From the NCBI GenBank assembly GCA_902797585.1, contig CADBTK010000094.1:1-5090 (forward strand): 5,090 bases of DNA, read 5' to 3'. The number at the start of each line of letters is the position of its first letter. The stretch's first letter is position 1. Made by a program: the position numbers and the translations under genes. The notes beneath the pieces were generated by a model that worked only from the letters and a program-made list of their open reading frames with translations, was not told where the DNA came from and ran no database searches. Origin of the DNA: Erysipelothrix rhusiopathiae (GTDB taxonomy: Bacteria > Bacillota_I > Bacilli_A > Erysipelotrichales > Erysipelotrichaceae). Positions 1 through 5,090 of this stretch are shown piece after piece.

Positions 1-320
1 TTCTTATTGGTTGGATCTTCATCACAATATTGTAATTGTGTTGCTAAATGGGTTTCGCCTTGTTTGTAATATGTATAGAATGCTTCAGGTGTGAGTTTGC
101 TTCTTAATGTTGTTCTGAGTTCACCATTCATACCACCGGTAGCGTTAAAATCAATTTCCTTATCACTATAGAAAGAACCACTGTAGGTATATGGATCATA
201 GTTAAAATCATATGTCACTGTTTCCGCTTTTACGGGATTAACATTGTGATTGACCGCTAAAGTGATGCCGACCGCAAAGGTGGTAAATAAAGTAATTATC
301 TTAAATAATCTGTTCTTCAT
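1..320 (-). CDS. Secreted endonuclease I-family protein, N-terminal part (cut by window edge)
   Basis: The frame opens at the ATG at 318-320 and runs off the window, giving 106 residues. Residues 1-32 are an export signal: basic MKNR, a hydrophobic stretch (about residues 6-22), then a likely signal peptidase I site after VKA (residue 32). There is no lipobox, so the product is probably released rather than lipid-anchored. The mature part reads TGGMNGELRTTLRSKL, then YYKQGETHLATQLQY and CDEDPTNK. This pattern (Gly-Leu/Leu spacing, then a D-E-D-P-x-N turn) matches, from memory, the opening of endonuclease I proteins, which are secreted non-specific DNases. The catalytic His/Asn region would lie beyond the edge, so activity cannot be judged. 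No ribosome binding site sits at normal spacing, which is unusual here. It has its own promoter, and a terminator separates it from the upstream operon. Export is fairly certain; the family is likely but unproven. Confidence 0.62.
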   Translation of the reverse strand, partial: MKNRLFKIITLFTTFAVGITLAVNHNVNPVKAETVTYDFNYDPYTYSGSFYSDKEIDFNATGGMNGELRTTLRSKLTPEAFYTYYKQGETHLATQLQYCDEDPTNK

Positions 321-339
321 ATTATTAAATGTGTCAGCA

Positions 340-358
340 TTGATAATATATTATCCTT
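340..358. repeat. Palindromic promoter block, copy 1
   Basis: The 19-base plus-strand string TTGATAATATATTATCCTT occurs here and again, identically, at 3858-3876. Its core GATAATATATTATC (342-355) is a perfect 14-bp palindrome overlapping the -10 box of the promoter. A 19-base identity at matching promoter positions is unlikely by chance, even in AT-rich DNA. It may be an operator for a dimeric regulator or simply a conserved promoter core. Confidence 0.75.
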
Positions 359-371
359 GTTAATTTAGCAA
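343..371 (-). promoter_or_regulatory. Promoter for the secreted nuclease-like gene
   Basis: On the minus strand a -35 box TTGCTA (366-371) is followed by a 17-bp spacer and a -10 box TATTAT (343-348). Initiation near 336 would leave a 5' UTR of only about 15 nt. The spacer and -10 lie inside a 19-bp block also present at the lipoprotein promoter, which supports a real site. A regulator could bind the palindrome overlapping the -10. The transcript start is inferred from spacing only. Confidence 0.6.
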
Positions 372-418
372 ATAACATTTGCTTAACAATATAGAGAAAT
401 TAGTAAACTTTTCATGAT

Positions 419-442
419 AAAAGGCGAGCAAAAGCCCGCCTT
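419..442 (-). terminator. Rho-independent terminator of the lipoprotein/small-protein operon
   Basis: On the minus strand AAGGCGGGC and GCTCGCCTT form a 9-bp stem with one mismatch around a TTTT loop (stem 421-442). The stem runs into a short U-tract (UUUUAUC). It lies 63 bases past the small-protein stop and upstream of the next promoter, so it separates the two transcription units. The U-run is short, so termination may be partial. Confidence 0.75.
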
Positions 443-452
443 GTTCACTCAT

Positions 453-501
453 AATTGATTCAAATCAATTTTGAATTAATTCGTTTCTAAACCGAGAACG
501 A
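453..501. repeat. Inverted repeats in the 3' UTR of the small-protein gene
   Basis: Two imperfectly spaced hairpins lie between the small-protein stop and the terminator. AATTGATT (453-460) and AATCAATT (463-470) are perfect 8-base inverted arms separated by CA. TCGTTTCT (481-488) and AGAACGA (495-501) pair with one bulged base around AAACCG. Together with the terminator they would give the mRNA a structured 3' end. The first pair is pure AT-rich sequence and could be coincidental. Confidence 0.4.
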
Positions 502-504
502 ATA

Positions 505-642
505 CTAGTATGGATAATTGCCGCTTCCGTCATCACCAGGTTGGCCTTCATCTCCGCCAAGACCTTGTGTAGATGTAACAATAACATCTTCAGAAGGGAA
601 AAGGATGATTAATAATTCTGGGGTTTCAAATTTCTTTTTCAT
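505..642 (-). CDS. Small 45-residue protein with Gly/Asp-rich tail, coupled to the lipoprotein gene
   Basis: The ATG at 640-642 follows a strong AAAGGAG site (652-658, 9-nt spacing) that overlaps the lipoprotein stop codon; the stop is TAG at 505-507. Only 14 nt separate the two genes, so they are co-transcribed and probably translationally coupled. The protein has a basic start (MKKK), a short segment reading FETPELLIILFPSEDVIVTS (residues 5-24), then a tail reading GLGGDEGQPGDDGSGNYPY with no Cys and many Gly and Asp. The hydrophobic part (LLIILF) is too short for a membrane span or a normal signal peptide. From memory, the layout 'K-P-E-(aliphatic)-x-x-F-x-x-(E/D)-D-V-I-x-T-S' followed by a Gly/Asp tail recurs in many unannotated small proteins of gut Bacillota. 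Function is unknown. A leader-plus-core peptide is possible, but no modification enzyme is visible nearby. Existence as a gene is well supported by the ribosome binding site and spacing. Confidence 0.8.
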   Translation of the reverse strand: MKKKFETPELLIILFPSEDVIVTSTQGLGGDEGQPGDDGSGNYPY

Positions 643-656
643 ATATTTGATCTCCT

Positions 657-3600
657 TTATAAACTTGCTAATCTGCCAAGAGAACCTTCGAATGAGGCTC
701 CAGTGTAATCGTTGGAAGTATCAGCGATAAGAGCAGAGGCTAGACCACTAACAGAAGCAGTTGTTTGTTTTAGGAACACAACTTCACCATTTTTAAGTTT
801 GATGTAGGCAACTGCCGTAATATCATCGTTAAGATAATCTTCAGTATACACTTCATTCTCAACGGTTGAAATCCTTAAATATAGATTCCAGACATAATTA
901 CCACCAACTAAATCAGGATGTCCTTCTGCTTTATCATTGACTGATTTATAGAATCCGCGGGCTGTCTCGACATTAGAAATTGTGTCTTTAAGTTGACCTG
1001 TTAAGTCTTCCGCTTTAGCAAACGCAACGCCAAAACCTTCAATGTTGTGAGAATCAGTATCTAATTCATTCCATAATTCTGGGGTAATGCTGCCGCCAAA
1101 TCTAATCGCAACGTTGGAGAATGTGTATGAGATTGGCTCGCCCCATTGAATGTCAATTTTGTCGAGATATAAAGCACCACTATTAGATCTAATGCCGATG
1201 AATTCATAATCGTCTGAAATAGCAAGTTCTGTGCTTTCACCTTTTTTGATAGTTCCAATTAAATCACCTTGTGATTCAGTAATGTATAGGTCAGTAGGGG
1301 CTGAATATGCCGTGTGTTTTCCATAAACATTAATCACTCTATTATTTTCTGTATTGGAGTTCCACACGACACTAACTTTTGTGGCTAGGCCACCAGAAGT
1401 TGTTGTAATGACACCAGAATTGCTATTATTAGATCTTAATTGAATTGAAGAGTGATCGCCAGCTGATTGACCAGCGTAAATTGCTCCAGATGCTCCTTGC
1501 TTGTTAGACCAACTTGTATAACTATTTCCAGAAACACCAGTGGTTGAGTTGGTGAGAGTGTCAAGGACTCCGTTTCCATTTTTTGTATATTTATAAGACA
1601 ATGAAGCCTGTGTATTCAATTTTTCAACTTTTGTCTCTGTAGAAATTGAATAAGAAACCAAATAGTTTCCAATGTTTAGCTCATAATTCAGTCCATATTT
1701 TGCAAGGTTACCCTTTATAACAACTGATGCACCAAGATCAATATCGGAAATTGATTCGAAATCAATGTTATCTAAACCTTTGCCTTTGAAGGCTTGAAGT
1801 TCGTTTGTTCTAGTTCCATCTTCACTTATCCAATAAGTAATCCATTTATCTTCATCATTAAATTCGTGCACATAAGAGACAATGCCTTGTACATGGGCAT
1901 TGGCGAGGAAACCATCGTTAGCCCAATCAATGGCTCTTTTTGCTTCAGTAACGTTATATGGATTTTCAGAATCAGATGCTCTAGTAACGGCTACTGACAC
2001 CTCCCTCACGATTGGGGATTGTAAATTGTCACCATTAACAGTCAAATTTAACAAACAAGTGGCAAAAATCGTTCCTTTTGGAGCAACAGTAACTGTATCT
2101 GTTGTAGCATTTGTCAAAGTAACACAATCATCTCCAGAAACGCAAGTCCATTCATATGTTGGATTTGTTACACCACTAATTTCGGAAACCCCAACGGTTG
2201 AGCTGGATCCATTAACAGTTAACTCTAAAGACGTTTTGTTAAGATCAACATCAGCGCCCATATAATAATTAACAACAATTTCAGTCGCTCTAGCTTGTGC
2301 GGCAGAGGCAGTGAAAACAACTGTTTGAGCGGCGCCTTCCCAAGTGCCGTTATTACCATTCGTAGTCAACGTACCACCGCCTGATGTCACCTCAAGATTA
2401 GAGATTGCATAGCCAGAAACACCAGTAAATTCAATAGATTCGATTTTTCCAACAGCTCTAGAAATAGTTACTGTAGAATTTTTATAAAAACGGAATTCGG
2501 TCGATGAGGCAATAGTATTACTACACGTTAATGTAATATCACTCTTAACGGTAGAGCCGGAACTATTACTAATTACCCATTTATCTAGGCCAGCTGTAAT
2601 AGTTACGCTTGTTTGGTCTTCCCATATCGCGAATAATTCAAGAGAAGATGTGAAATTTGTTATCTCATCATTTGGATTATACGAAATACCAGAACCATCT
2701 GAAGCTGTGTTCCATTCTTTAAATTGTTTCCCGGAAGGTGCAACCACGCTAGAGGCAGAAGCAACAATTTGGGTTTCGCCAGAAACAACATAGGTGGTTT
2801 CGGGAGCGTTGGAGCCTCCATTAGCATCGTATGACAAGCCAATTCCTGCTGTCCATTGAGCAGTTAAAGTTACATCTTCTGTTCCCATTTCGAATGTTTC
2901 ATCAGGTTGATAGTCGTTTGTACCATCGTTCCAACCAGAGAAAATAAATGTCGGCTTAGCAAGATTCCCAGTGTTGCCCAAAACAGTGACAATGTCACCT
3001 TCGTGATATAACCCATTGTCAACCGGGACGTTACCGGAAGTAGCACCATTAGCTGTGTAGCTTACACGATAAGTAGGATTTGGATTTTCCTCGGTGGGCA
3101 CAGAGGCGTTAATTCCAAGGTTGTCGAAATACCAACCTTTGGAGCCAGAAACATACGAAACTGTAATAACAATGACTCCACTGTTATGACCTTCTGCCGG
3201 AGTAAAAGTACAAGTTGTTTTTGTTGCTGTAAATCCAGAATTGTCACCTGTAGCGGCAACGCCACCAATCGTGCAATCAACATTGTATGATGTTGAAGAA
3301 CCTGCTACAGCTGTAAACGTGACGCTATCAATTTGGGTGTAGTTGGAATATGTAGCATTCGACCCCATCCAAGGATTGCTGAATGTAAAACGAACGGTAG
3401 TATTTCTGTTGGCATTAGTTGTCATTTGTTGACCGCCAAATTCACTGTTGTAAGTATTTTGGATGACTCCACTTCCAGAAACTTTTGAGGTGGTACAAGC
3501 AATGCTTAGCTTATTGTTGTCATCCGCAAGCGTGTTCGAACCATACGTTGTACTCAATTTTTTGGAAGAAGATGTCGTGTAAAGAAACGCAACAGTATCT

Positions 3601-3713
3601 CCCGGATCACCAGCGTAAAACGGTTTTTCCTTAATTGGGCGAGAAGCATTGGAGCATCCAGCAATAGTTAAAGCAAAAGCCGCACCTAGAATTAATAATC
3701 CTTTTTTCTTCAT
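657..3713 (-). CDS. Large modular surface lipoprotein with InlB-type repeats and an OB-fold-like domain
   Basis: The product has 1018 residues. The start at 3711-3713 has AAGGGGA upstream (3721-3727) and begins a lipoprotein signal peptide: MKKK, a hydrophobic core, and lipobox IAGC with the acylated Cys at residue 20. The predicted location is the outer face of the cytoplasmic membrane.

Successive regions are: a beta-rich domain (about 43-203); two InlB/Listeria-Bacteroides repeats (215-287 and 291-364), each ending in the typical FSGWND...LTAQW or FKEWNT...LFAIW pattern; a second beta-sandwich (370-486); an Ig-like domain (487-577); an OB-fold-like domain (585-690) with VQGIVSYV, ITYWISEDGT and LQAFKGKGL; a third beta-sandwich (697-858) with SSIQLRSNNSNSG and ending ALYLDKIDIQW; and a C-terminal domain (860-1018) with VAIRFGG and SLGRLASL.

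InlB repeats are adhesion or spacer modules. OB folds of this type often accompany extracellular nucleases. No catalytic motif is recognised, so a binding role is most likely. There is no LPXTG signal. It is first in an operon with the small protein and preceded by a structured leader. Domain borders are read by eye. Confidence 0.9.
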   Translation of the reverse strand: MKKKGLLILGAAFALTIAGCSNASRPIKEKPFYAGDPGDTVAFLYTTSSSKKLSTTYGSNTLADDNNKLSIACTTSKVSGSGVIQNTYNSEFGGQQMTTNANRNTTVRFTFSNPWMGSNATYSNYTQIDSVTFTAVAGSSTSYNVDCTIGGVAATGDNSGFTATKTTCTFTPAEGHNSGVIVITVSYVSGSKGWYFDNLGINASVPTEENPNPTYRVSYTANGATSGNVPVDNGLYHEGDIVTVLGNTGNLAKPTFIFSGWNDGTNDYQPDETFEMGTEDVTLTAQWTAGIGLSYDANGGSNAPETTYVVSGETQIVASASSVVAPSGKQFKEWNTASDGSGISYNPNDEITNFTSSLELFAIWEDQTSVTITAGLDKWVISNSSGSTVKSDITLTCSNTIASSTEFRFYKNSTVTISRAVGKIESIEFTGVSGYAISNLEVTSGGGTLTTNGNNGTWEGAAQTVVFTASAAQARATEIVVNYYMGADVDLNKTSLELTVNGSSSTVGVSEISGVTNPTYEWTCVSGDDCVTLTNATTDTVTVAPKGTIFATCLLNLTVNGDNLQSPIVREVSVAVTRASDSENPYNVTEAKRAIDWANDGFLANAHVQGIVSYVHEFNDEDKWITYWISEDGTRTNELQAFKGKGLDNIDFESISDIDLGASVVIKGNLAKYGLNYELNIGNYLVSYSISTETKVEKLNTQASLSYKYTKNGNGVLDTLTNSTTGVSGNSYTSWSNKQGASGAIYAGQSAGDHSSIQLRSNNSNSGVITTTSGGLATKVSVVWNSNTENNRVINVYGKHTAYSAPTDLYITESQGDLIGTIKKGESTELAISDDYEFIGIRSNSGALYLDKIDIQWGEPISYTFSNVAIRFGGSITPELWNELDTDSHNIEGFGVAFAKAEDLTGQLKDTISNVETARGFYKSVNDKAEGHPDLVGGNYVWNLYLRISTVENEVYTEDYLNDDITAVAYIKLKNGEVVFLKQTTASVSGLASALIADTSNDYTGASFEGSLGRLASL

Positions 3714-3854
3714 ATTAATTTCCCCTTTTTTTGTTGAAATGGGTATAAAGCTCTACTTCATACCCACTAAAAACTATGTTTAATGAGTAGTGCAACATAA
3801 TTGGTGTTGCGTAGAGACGAGCCAACCATAACATGGCTCTATACTCAGTTTCCA
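3714..3854 (-). promoter_or_regulatory. Structured 5' leader RNA with three-way junction and loop-junction complementarity
   Basis: The leader spans the region from the predicted transcript start (about 3854) to the lipoprotein ATG. On the minus-strand RNA, P1 is UGAGUA/UACUCA (3842-3847 with 3784-3789). It encloses P2 GAGCCA/UGGCUC (3834-3839 with 3819-3824) and P3 GCAACA/UGUUGC (3805-3810 with 3792-3797), forming a compact three-way junction with 2-, 8- and 2-nt joining strands. Downstream, P4 (3740-3766) is an 11-bp hairpin including one G-U pair, with loop UAGAG. GUAGAG at this loop (3751-3756) is exactly complementary to CUCUAC in the 8-nt junction strand (3811-3816), which suggests a pseudoknot. 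The ribosome binding site lies about 13 nt after P4. I do not recognise a known riboswitch class. A cis-regulatory RNA is a reasonable inference; the ligand is unknown. Confidence 0.55.
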
Positions 3855-3857
3855 AAC

Positions 3858-3876
3858 TTGATAATATATTATCCTT
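3858..3876. repeat. Palindromic promoter block, copy 2
   Basis: This is the identical partner of the 19-base block at 340-358, with the palindrome GATAATATATTATC at 3860-3873. It sits at the same position relative to the -35 and -10 boxes of the lipoprotein promoter. Upstream similarity continues weakly to the -35 box (both have GCT at the same distance). The shared element implies common control of the lipoprotein operon and the nuclease-like gene. Confidence 0.75.
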
Positions 3877-3889
3877 ATAAATAAAGCAA
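3861..3889 (-). promoter_or_regulatory. Promoter of the lipoprotein operon
   Basis: On the minus strand the -35 is TTGCTT (3884-3889), the spacer is 17 bp and the -10 is TATTAT (3861-3866). The predicted start near 3854 gives a leader of about 140 nt. The -35 hexamer and spacer length match the promoter at 5062-5090, and the -10 and spacer core match the one at 343-371. Confidence 0.65.
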
Positions 3890-3999
3890 TAAGAACGACT
3901 TAATTAATGTAAGGAACTTTACAAATAGTAAACATTGATACATTCTAGACTTTTATTGTAGTGCATCACTGCCATCCAAAGAATAGTACGTATTCCATT
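3890..3999. other. Intergenic stretch upstream of the lipoprotein promoter
   Basis: No coding frame or RNA gene is apparent between the upstream terminator and the -35 box. The only structure seen is a short inverted repeat, TGTAA (3908-3912) and TTACA (3919-3923) with a 6-base spacer, about 19 bases upstream of the -35. It could be a regulator half-site pair or chance in AT-rich DNA. Confidence 0.3.
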
Positions 4000-4024
4000 A
4001 AAAAGGCCCCTTAGAAAGGAGCCT
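4000..4024 (-). terminator. Rho-independent terminator after the 53-residue gene
   Basis: On the minus-strand RNA AGGCUCCUU and AAGGGGCCU form a continuous 9-bp stem (one G-U pair) around a UCU loop, ending in a run of five U residues (4000-4004). It begins 19 bases after the TAG of the 53-residue gene and ends that two-gene unit. The opposite strand lacks a T-tract, so it works in one direction. Confidence 0.85.
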
Positions 4025-4042
4025 AAAAATGGTTTGCTATTA

Positions 4043-4204
4043 CTATTTACGAACTATTTTTATAACAGTTCTATTTGGATACTTTGCCATGAATCTCTGT
4101 AAAGCAATAGATTCGCTGGTCGCGTGAACAAATGTTGTACCGCCAACGTAATGCACTTCCCAAAGAACGGCAGAGCCTTCATAAGATGAAAATCCGTCTA
4201 ACAT
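4043..4204 (-). CDS. Small 53-residue hypothetical protein
   Basis: The ATG at 4202-4204 follows a very strong AGGAGG site (4212-4217, 6-nt spacing); the stop is TAG at 4043-4045. The gene starts 25 nt after the upstream stop, so it is the second gene of an operon ended by the terminator at 4000-4024. The protein starts MLDGFSSYEG and then suggests a beta-beta-alpha-beta arrangement: strands around VLWEVHYV (13-20) and TTFVHATS (23-30), a helix ESIALQRFMAKYP (31-43), and a final strand RTVIKIVRK (45-53). It has no Cys, signal or membrane segment, so it is probably cytoplasmic. Small single-domain proteins of this 'W-E-V-x-Y ... A ... F ... Y-P ... I' type are common but uncharacterised; I do not recognise a named family. 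The ribosome binding site, position and downstream terminator make the gene call strong; function is unknown. Confidence 0.85.
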   Translation of the reverse strand: MLDGFSSYEGSAVLWEVHYVGGTTFVHATSESIALQRFMAKYPNRTVIKIVRK

Positions 4205-4229
4205 AGATAATCCTCCTAGTGTTAAGTTA

Positions 4230-4988
4230 TTATTCTAATCCTTGAAGCTCGTGTTCAAAGATATCCTTGATTGTGCTTAACTCAATGCATTTCTTCAAAA
4301 AAGCTTTGTGTTTTCTAACGACACCTAGATCATTAAAATATGTTTCTTTTGCAAAAATCCATTGGTTTTTGGAAATGTAATCCGGATCAACAATAGCAAC
4401 TGCTCCTAGGAAATTCATAATAGAGCGGTACGCGTTCCATTTATCTTCCCAACTGCCAAGAGCATCGTCTTTCAAGACGAAACAATTGAAATTGGCGACG
4501 TAATTCAAAACCGGATTCTTTTCAACAGAAACAATTACTTCTGGTGGTAAATATGTATCCTTTTGATGAGGTTCTCCGTCTTCATCTAAGTAGAATGTCC
4601 TTGCTTGAACGGATAAAATAGTAACAAGCGCTTCAATCGGACCTACATATTCCAATGGTTGAACTTTAATGGCCTTAACCAAACTCTTGAAATAGGTGTA
4701 TGGCAGTCTTGCATCTGGATACTTAACTTTCGCTAATATATCAACAGAATAGTCTTTAGCATCTACTTCTTTTTTGAGGTTTTCTTCTAACAAATAGTTC
4801 TGTGGAGTTGTGTATTCTTTGAATGCGGCCAAGCCGTCTTCAGAAGCGAACCACGCTAAATCCTTACCAAGCGGATTTAATCTGTTTAATTCCTCTCGTC
4901 TTGCTTTTTCTTCTTCTTTTTTCGCTTTTTGTTCTGGGGTCTCTTCAGGACCTTTTAAAATGCCCTTAATTTTGTCAAATAATCCCAT
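4230..4988 (-). CDS. Hypothetical cytoplasmic protein, 252 residues
   Basis: The start at 4986-4988 has AAAGGAG (4997-5003) 8 nt upstream; the stop is TAA. I do not recognise a family. Residues 1-13 (MGLFDKIKGILKG) form a short amphipathic segment of the kind that begins many peripheral membrane or phage-shock-like proteins. Residues 14-38 are highly charged and rich in Glu/Lys/Arg, probably a helix or short coiled coil. The remainder (about 39-252) is a mixed alpha/beta globular domain with aromatic-rich stretches such as LPYTYFKSL, RTFYLDEDGE and a C-terminal helical part ending in IFEHELQGLE. No signal peptide, transmembrane helix, nucleotide-binding loop or metal-binding cluster is visible. 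It is first in a two-gene unit with the 53-residue protein, with its own promoter. A peripheral membrane or scaffold role is only a guess from the N-terminus. Confidence 0.9.
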   Translation of the reverse strand: MGLFDKIKGILKGPEETPEQKAKKEEEKARREELNRLNPLGKDLAWFASEDGLAAFKEYTTPQNYLLEENLKKEVDAKDYSVDILAKVKYPDARLPYTYFKSLVKAIKVQPLEYVGPIEALVTILSVQARTFYLDEDGEPHQKDTYLPPEVIVSVEKNPVLNYVANFNCFVLKDDALGSWEDKWNAYRSIMNFLGAVAIVDPDYISKNQWIFAKETYFNDLGVVRKHKAFLKKCIELSTIKDIFEHELQGLE

Positions 4989-5055
4989 TTTAGTATCTCC
5001 TTTATGTGTGCAGCAAAAAAGGTCTTATATAGTAATATCCTTGATTGCTTTATCT
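4989..5055 (-). other. 5' UTR of the 252-residue gene with a weak hairpin
   Basis: The leader of about 65 nt contains AAGGAUAU (5035-5042) that can pair with AUAU and then CCUU (5019-5022) across a small bulge, followed directly by a run of U (5015-5020). This resembles a weak attenuator. An outer pairing AGCAA/UUGCU (5045-5049 with 5012-5016) competes with the U-run. The AAGGATA start also echoes the block at the other two promoters. Evidence is thin. Confidence 0.25.
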
Positions 5056-5061
5056 TATTTT

Positions 5062-5090
5062 ATTATATAAAAAAGTACCTTAATAAGCAA
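5062..5090 (-). promoter_or_regulatory. Promoter of the 252-/53-residue gene pair
   Basis: On the minus strand -35 TTGCTT (5085-5090), a 17-bp spacer and a perfect -10 TATAAT (5062-5067) are present. The predicted start is near 5055. The -35 touches the window edge, so upstream elements cannot be seen. The same TTGCTT hexamer and spacing occur at the lipoprotein promoter. Confidence 0.75.

Noticed and set aside
518..730. 70-codon open frame on the plus strand
   Set aside because: It is antisense to both the small protein and the lipoprotein end, and the minus-strand genes have clear ribosome binding sites.
1882..2265. 127-codon open frame on the plus strand
   Set aside because: It lies wholly antisense to the lipoprotein gene, lacks a convincing ribosome binding site and has no recognisable domain. 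It is best explained as a shadow of the repetitive Ser/Thr/Val-rich coding sequence.
2850..3075. Internalin-type virulence factor
   Set aside because: Only the InlB B-repeats are shared; no leucine-rich repeats or LPXTG anchor are present. These repeats are common in harmless gut bacteria.
3740..3766. 11-bp hairpin as a transcription terminator
   Set aside because: On the minus strand it is followed only by UUUC, not a U-tract, and on the plus strand by CTAAAA. It fits better as part of the leader fold.
3740..3847. Hammerhead, purine or tetrahydrofolate riboswitch as the identity of the leader
   Set aside because: The three-way junction invited these, but the conserved cores I know (CUGANGA/GAAA for hammerhead, the purine junction and loop bases) are absent.
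4810..5070. 86-codon open frame on the plus strand
   Set aside because: It is antisense to the start of the 252-residue gene and runs through that gene's ribosome binding site and promoter. No own translation signal is seen.
1..5090. CRISPR array, tRNA, rRNA or insertion sequence
   Set aside because: No regularly spaced direct repeats, no tRNA-like cloverleaf, and no transposase frame or terminal inverted repeats were seen on either strand.
1..5090. UGA-as-tryptophan code (Mycoplasma-like)
   Set aside because: All genes read through with the standard bacterial code using TGG for Trp, and no in-frame UGA is needed. Their complete stops are TAA or TAG, so the window does not prove UGA is used as stop, but nothing suggests recoding.

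Overview
The window is AT-rich. All supported genes lie on the minus strand, read from high to low coordinates. They have strong AAGGAG-type ribosome binding sites and stop codons TAA or TAG; tryptophan is TGG and no UGA recoding is needed. A lipoprotein with a Gram-positive-style lipobox, two InlB-type (Listeria-Bacteroides) repeats, an OB-fold-like domain and a secreted endonuclease I-like protein together suggest a gut-associated low-GC Bacillota or Mollicutes-related bacterium (RF39 or Erysipelotrichia-like). That placement is inference from gene style; no phylogenetic marker is present.

Layout, in transcription order from right to left. (1) A well-formed promoter at 5062-5090 drives two genes: a 252-residue cytoplasmic protein of unknown function (4230-4988) and a 53-residue protein too short for routine gene calling (4043-4204). 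A rho-independent terminator follows at 4000-4024. (2) A second promoter (3861-3889) starts a transcript with an RNA leader of about 140 nt. The leader can fold into a three-way junction followed by an 11-bp hairpin whose loop is complementary to the junction strand. It precedes a 1018-residue modular surface lipoprotein (657-3713). A 45-residue small protein with a Gly/Asp-rich tail (505-642) follows 14 nt later, then a 3' UTR with inverted repeats and a terminator at 419-442. (3) A third promoter (343-371) drives a secreted protein cut by the window edge (1-320), which looks like the N-terminus of an endonuclease I-family nuclease.

The lipoprotein and nuclease promoters share an identical 19-bp block containing a perfect 14-bp palindrome over the -10 region, so the two exported proteins may be co-regulated. 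A plausible reading is a surface system for handling extracellular nucleic acid: a secreted nuclease, a cell-anchored OB-fold-containing lipoprotein, and a small companion protein. The shared promoter block and the co-transcribed layout are visible in the sequence; the function is inference.

The most interesting elements are the structured leader with its loop-junction complementarity, the shared palindromic promoter, and the small protein coupled to the lipoprotein.
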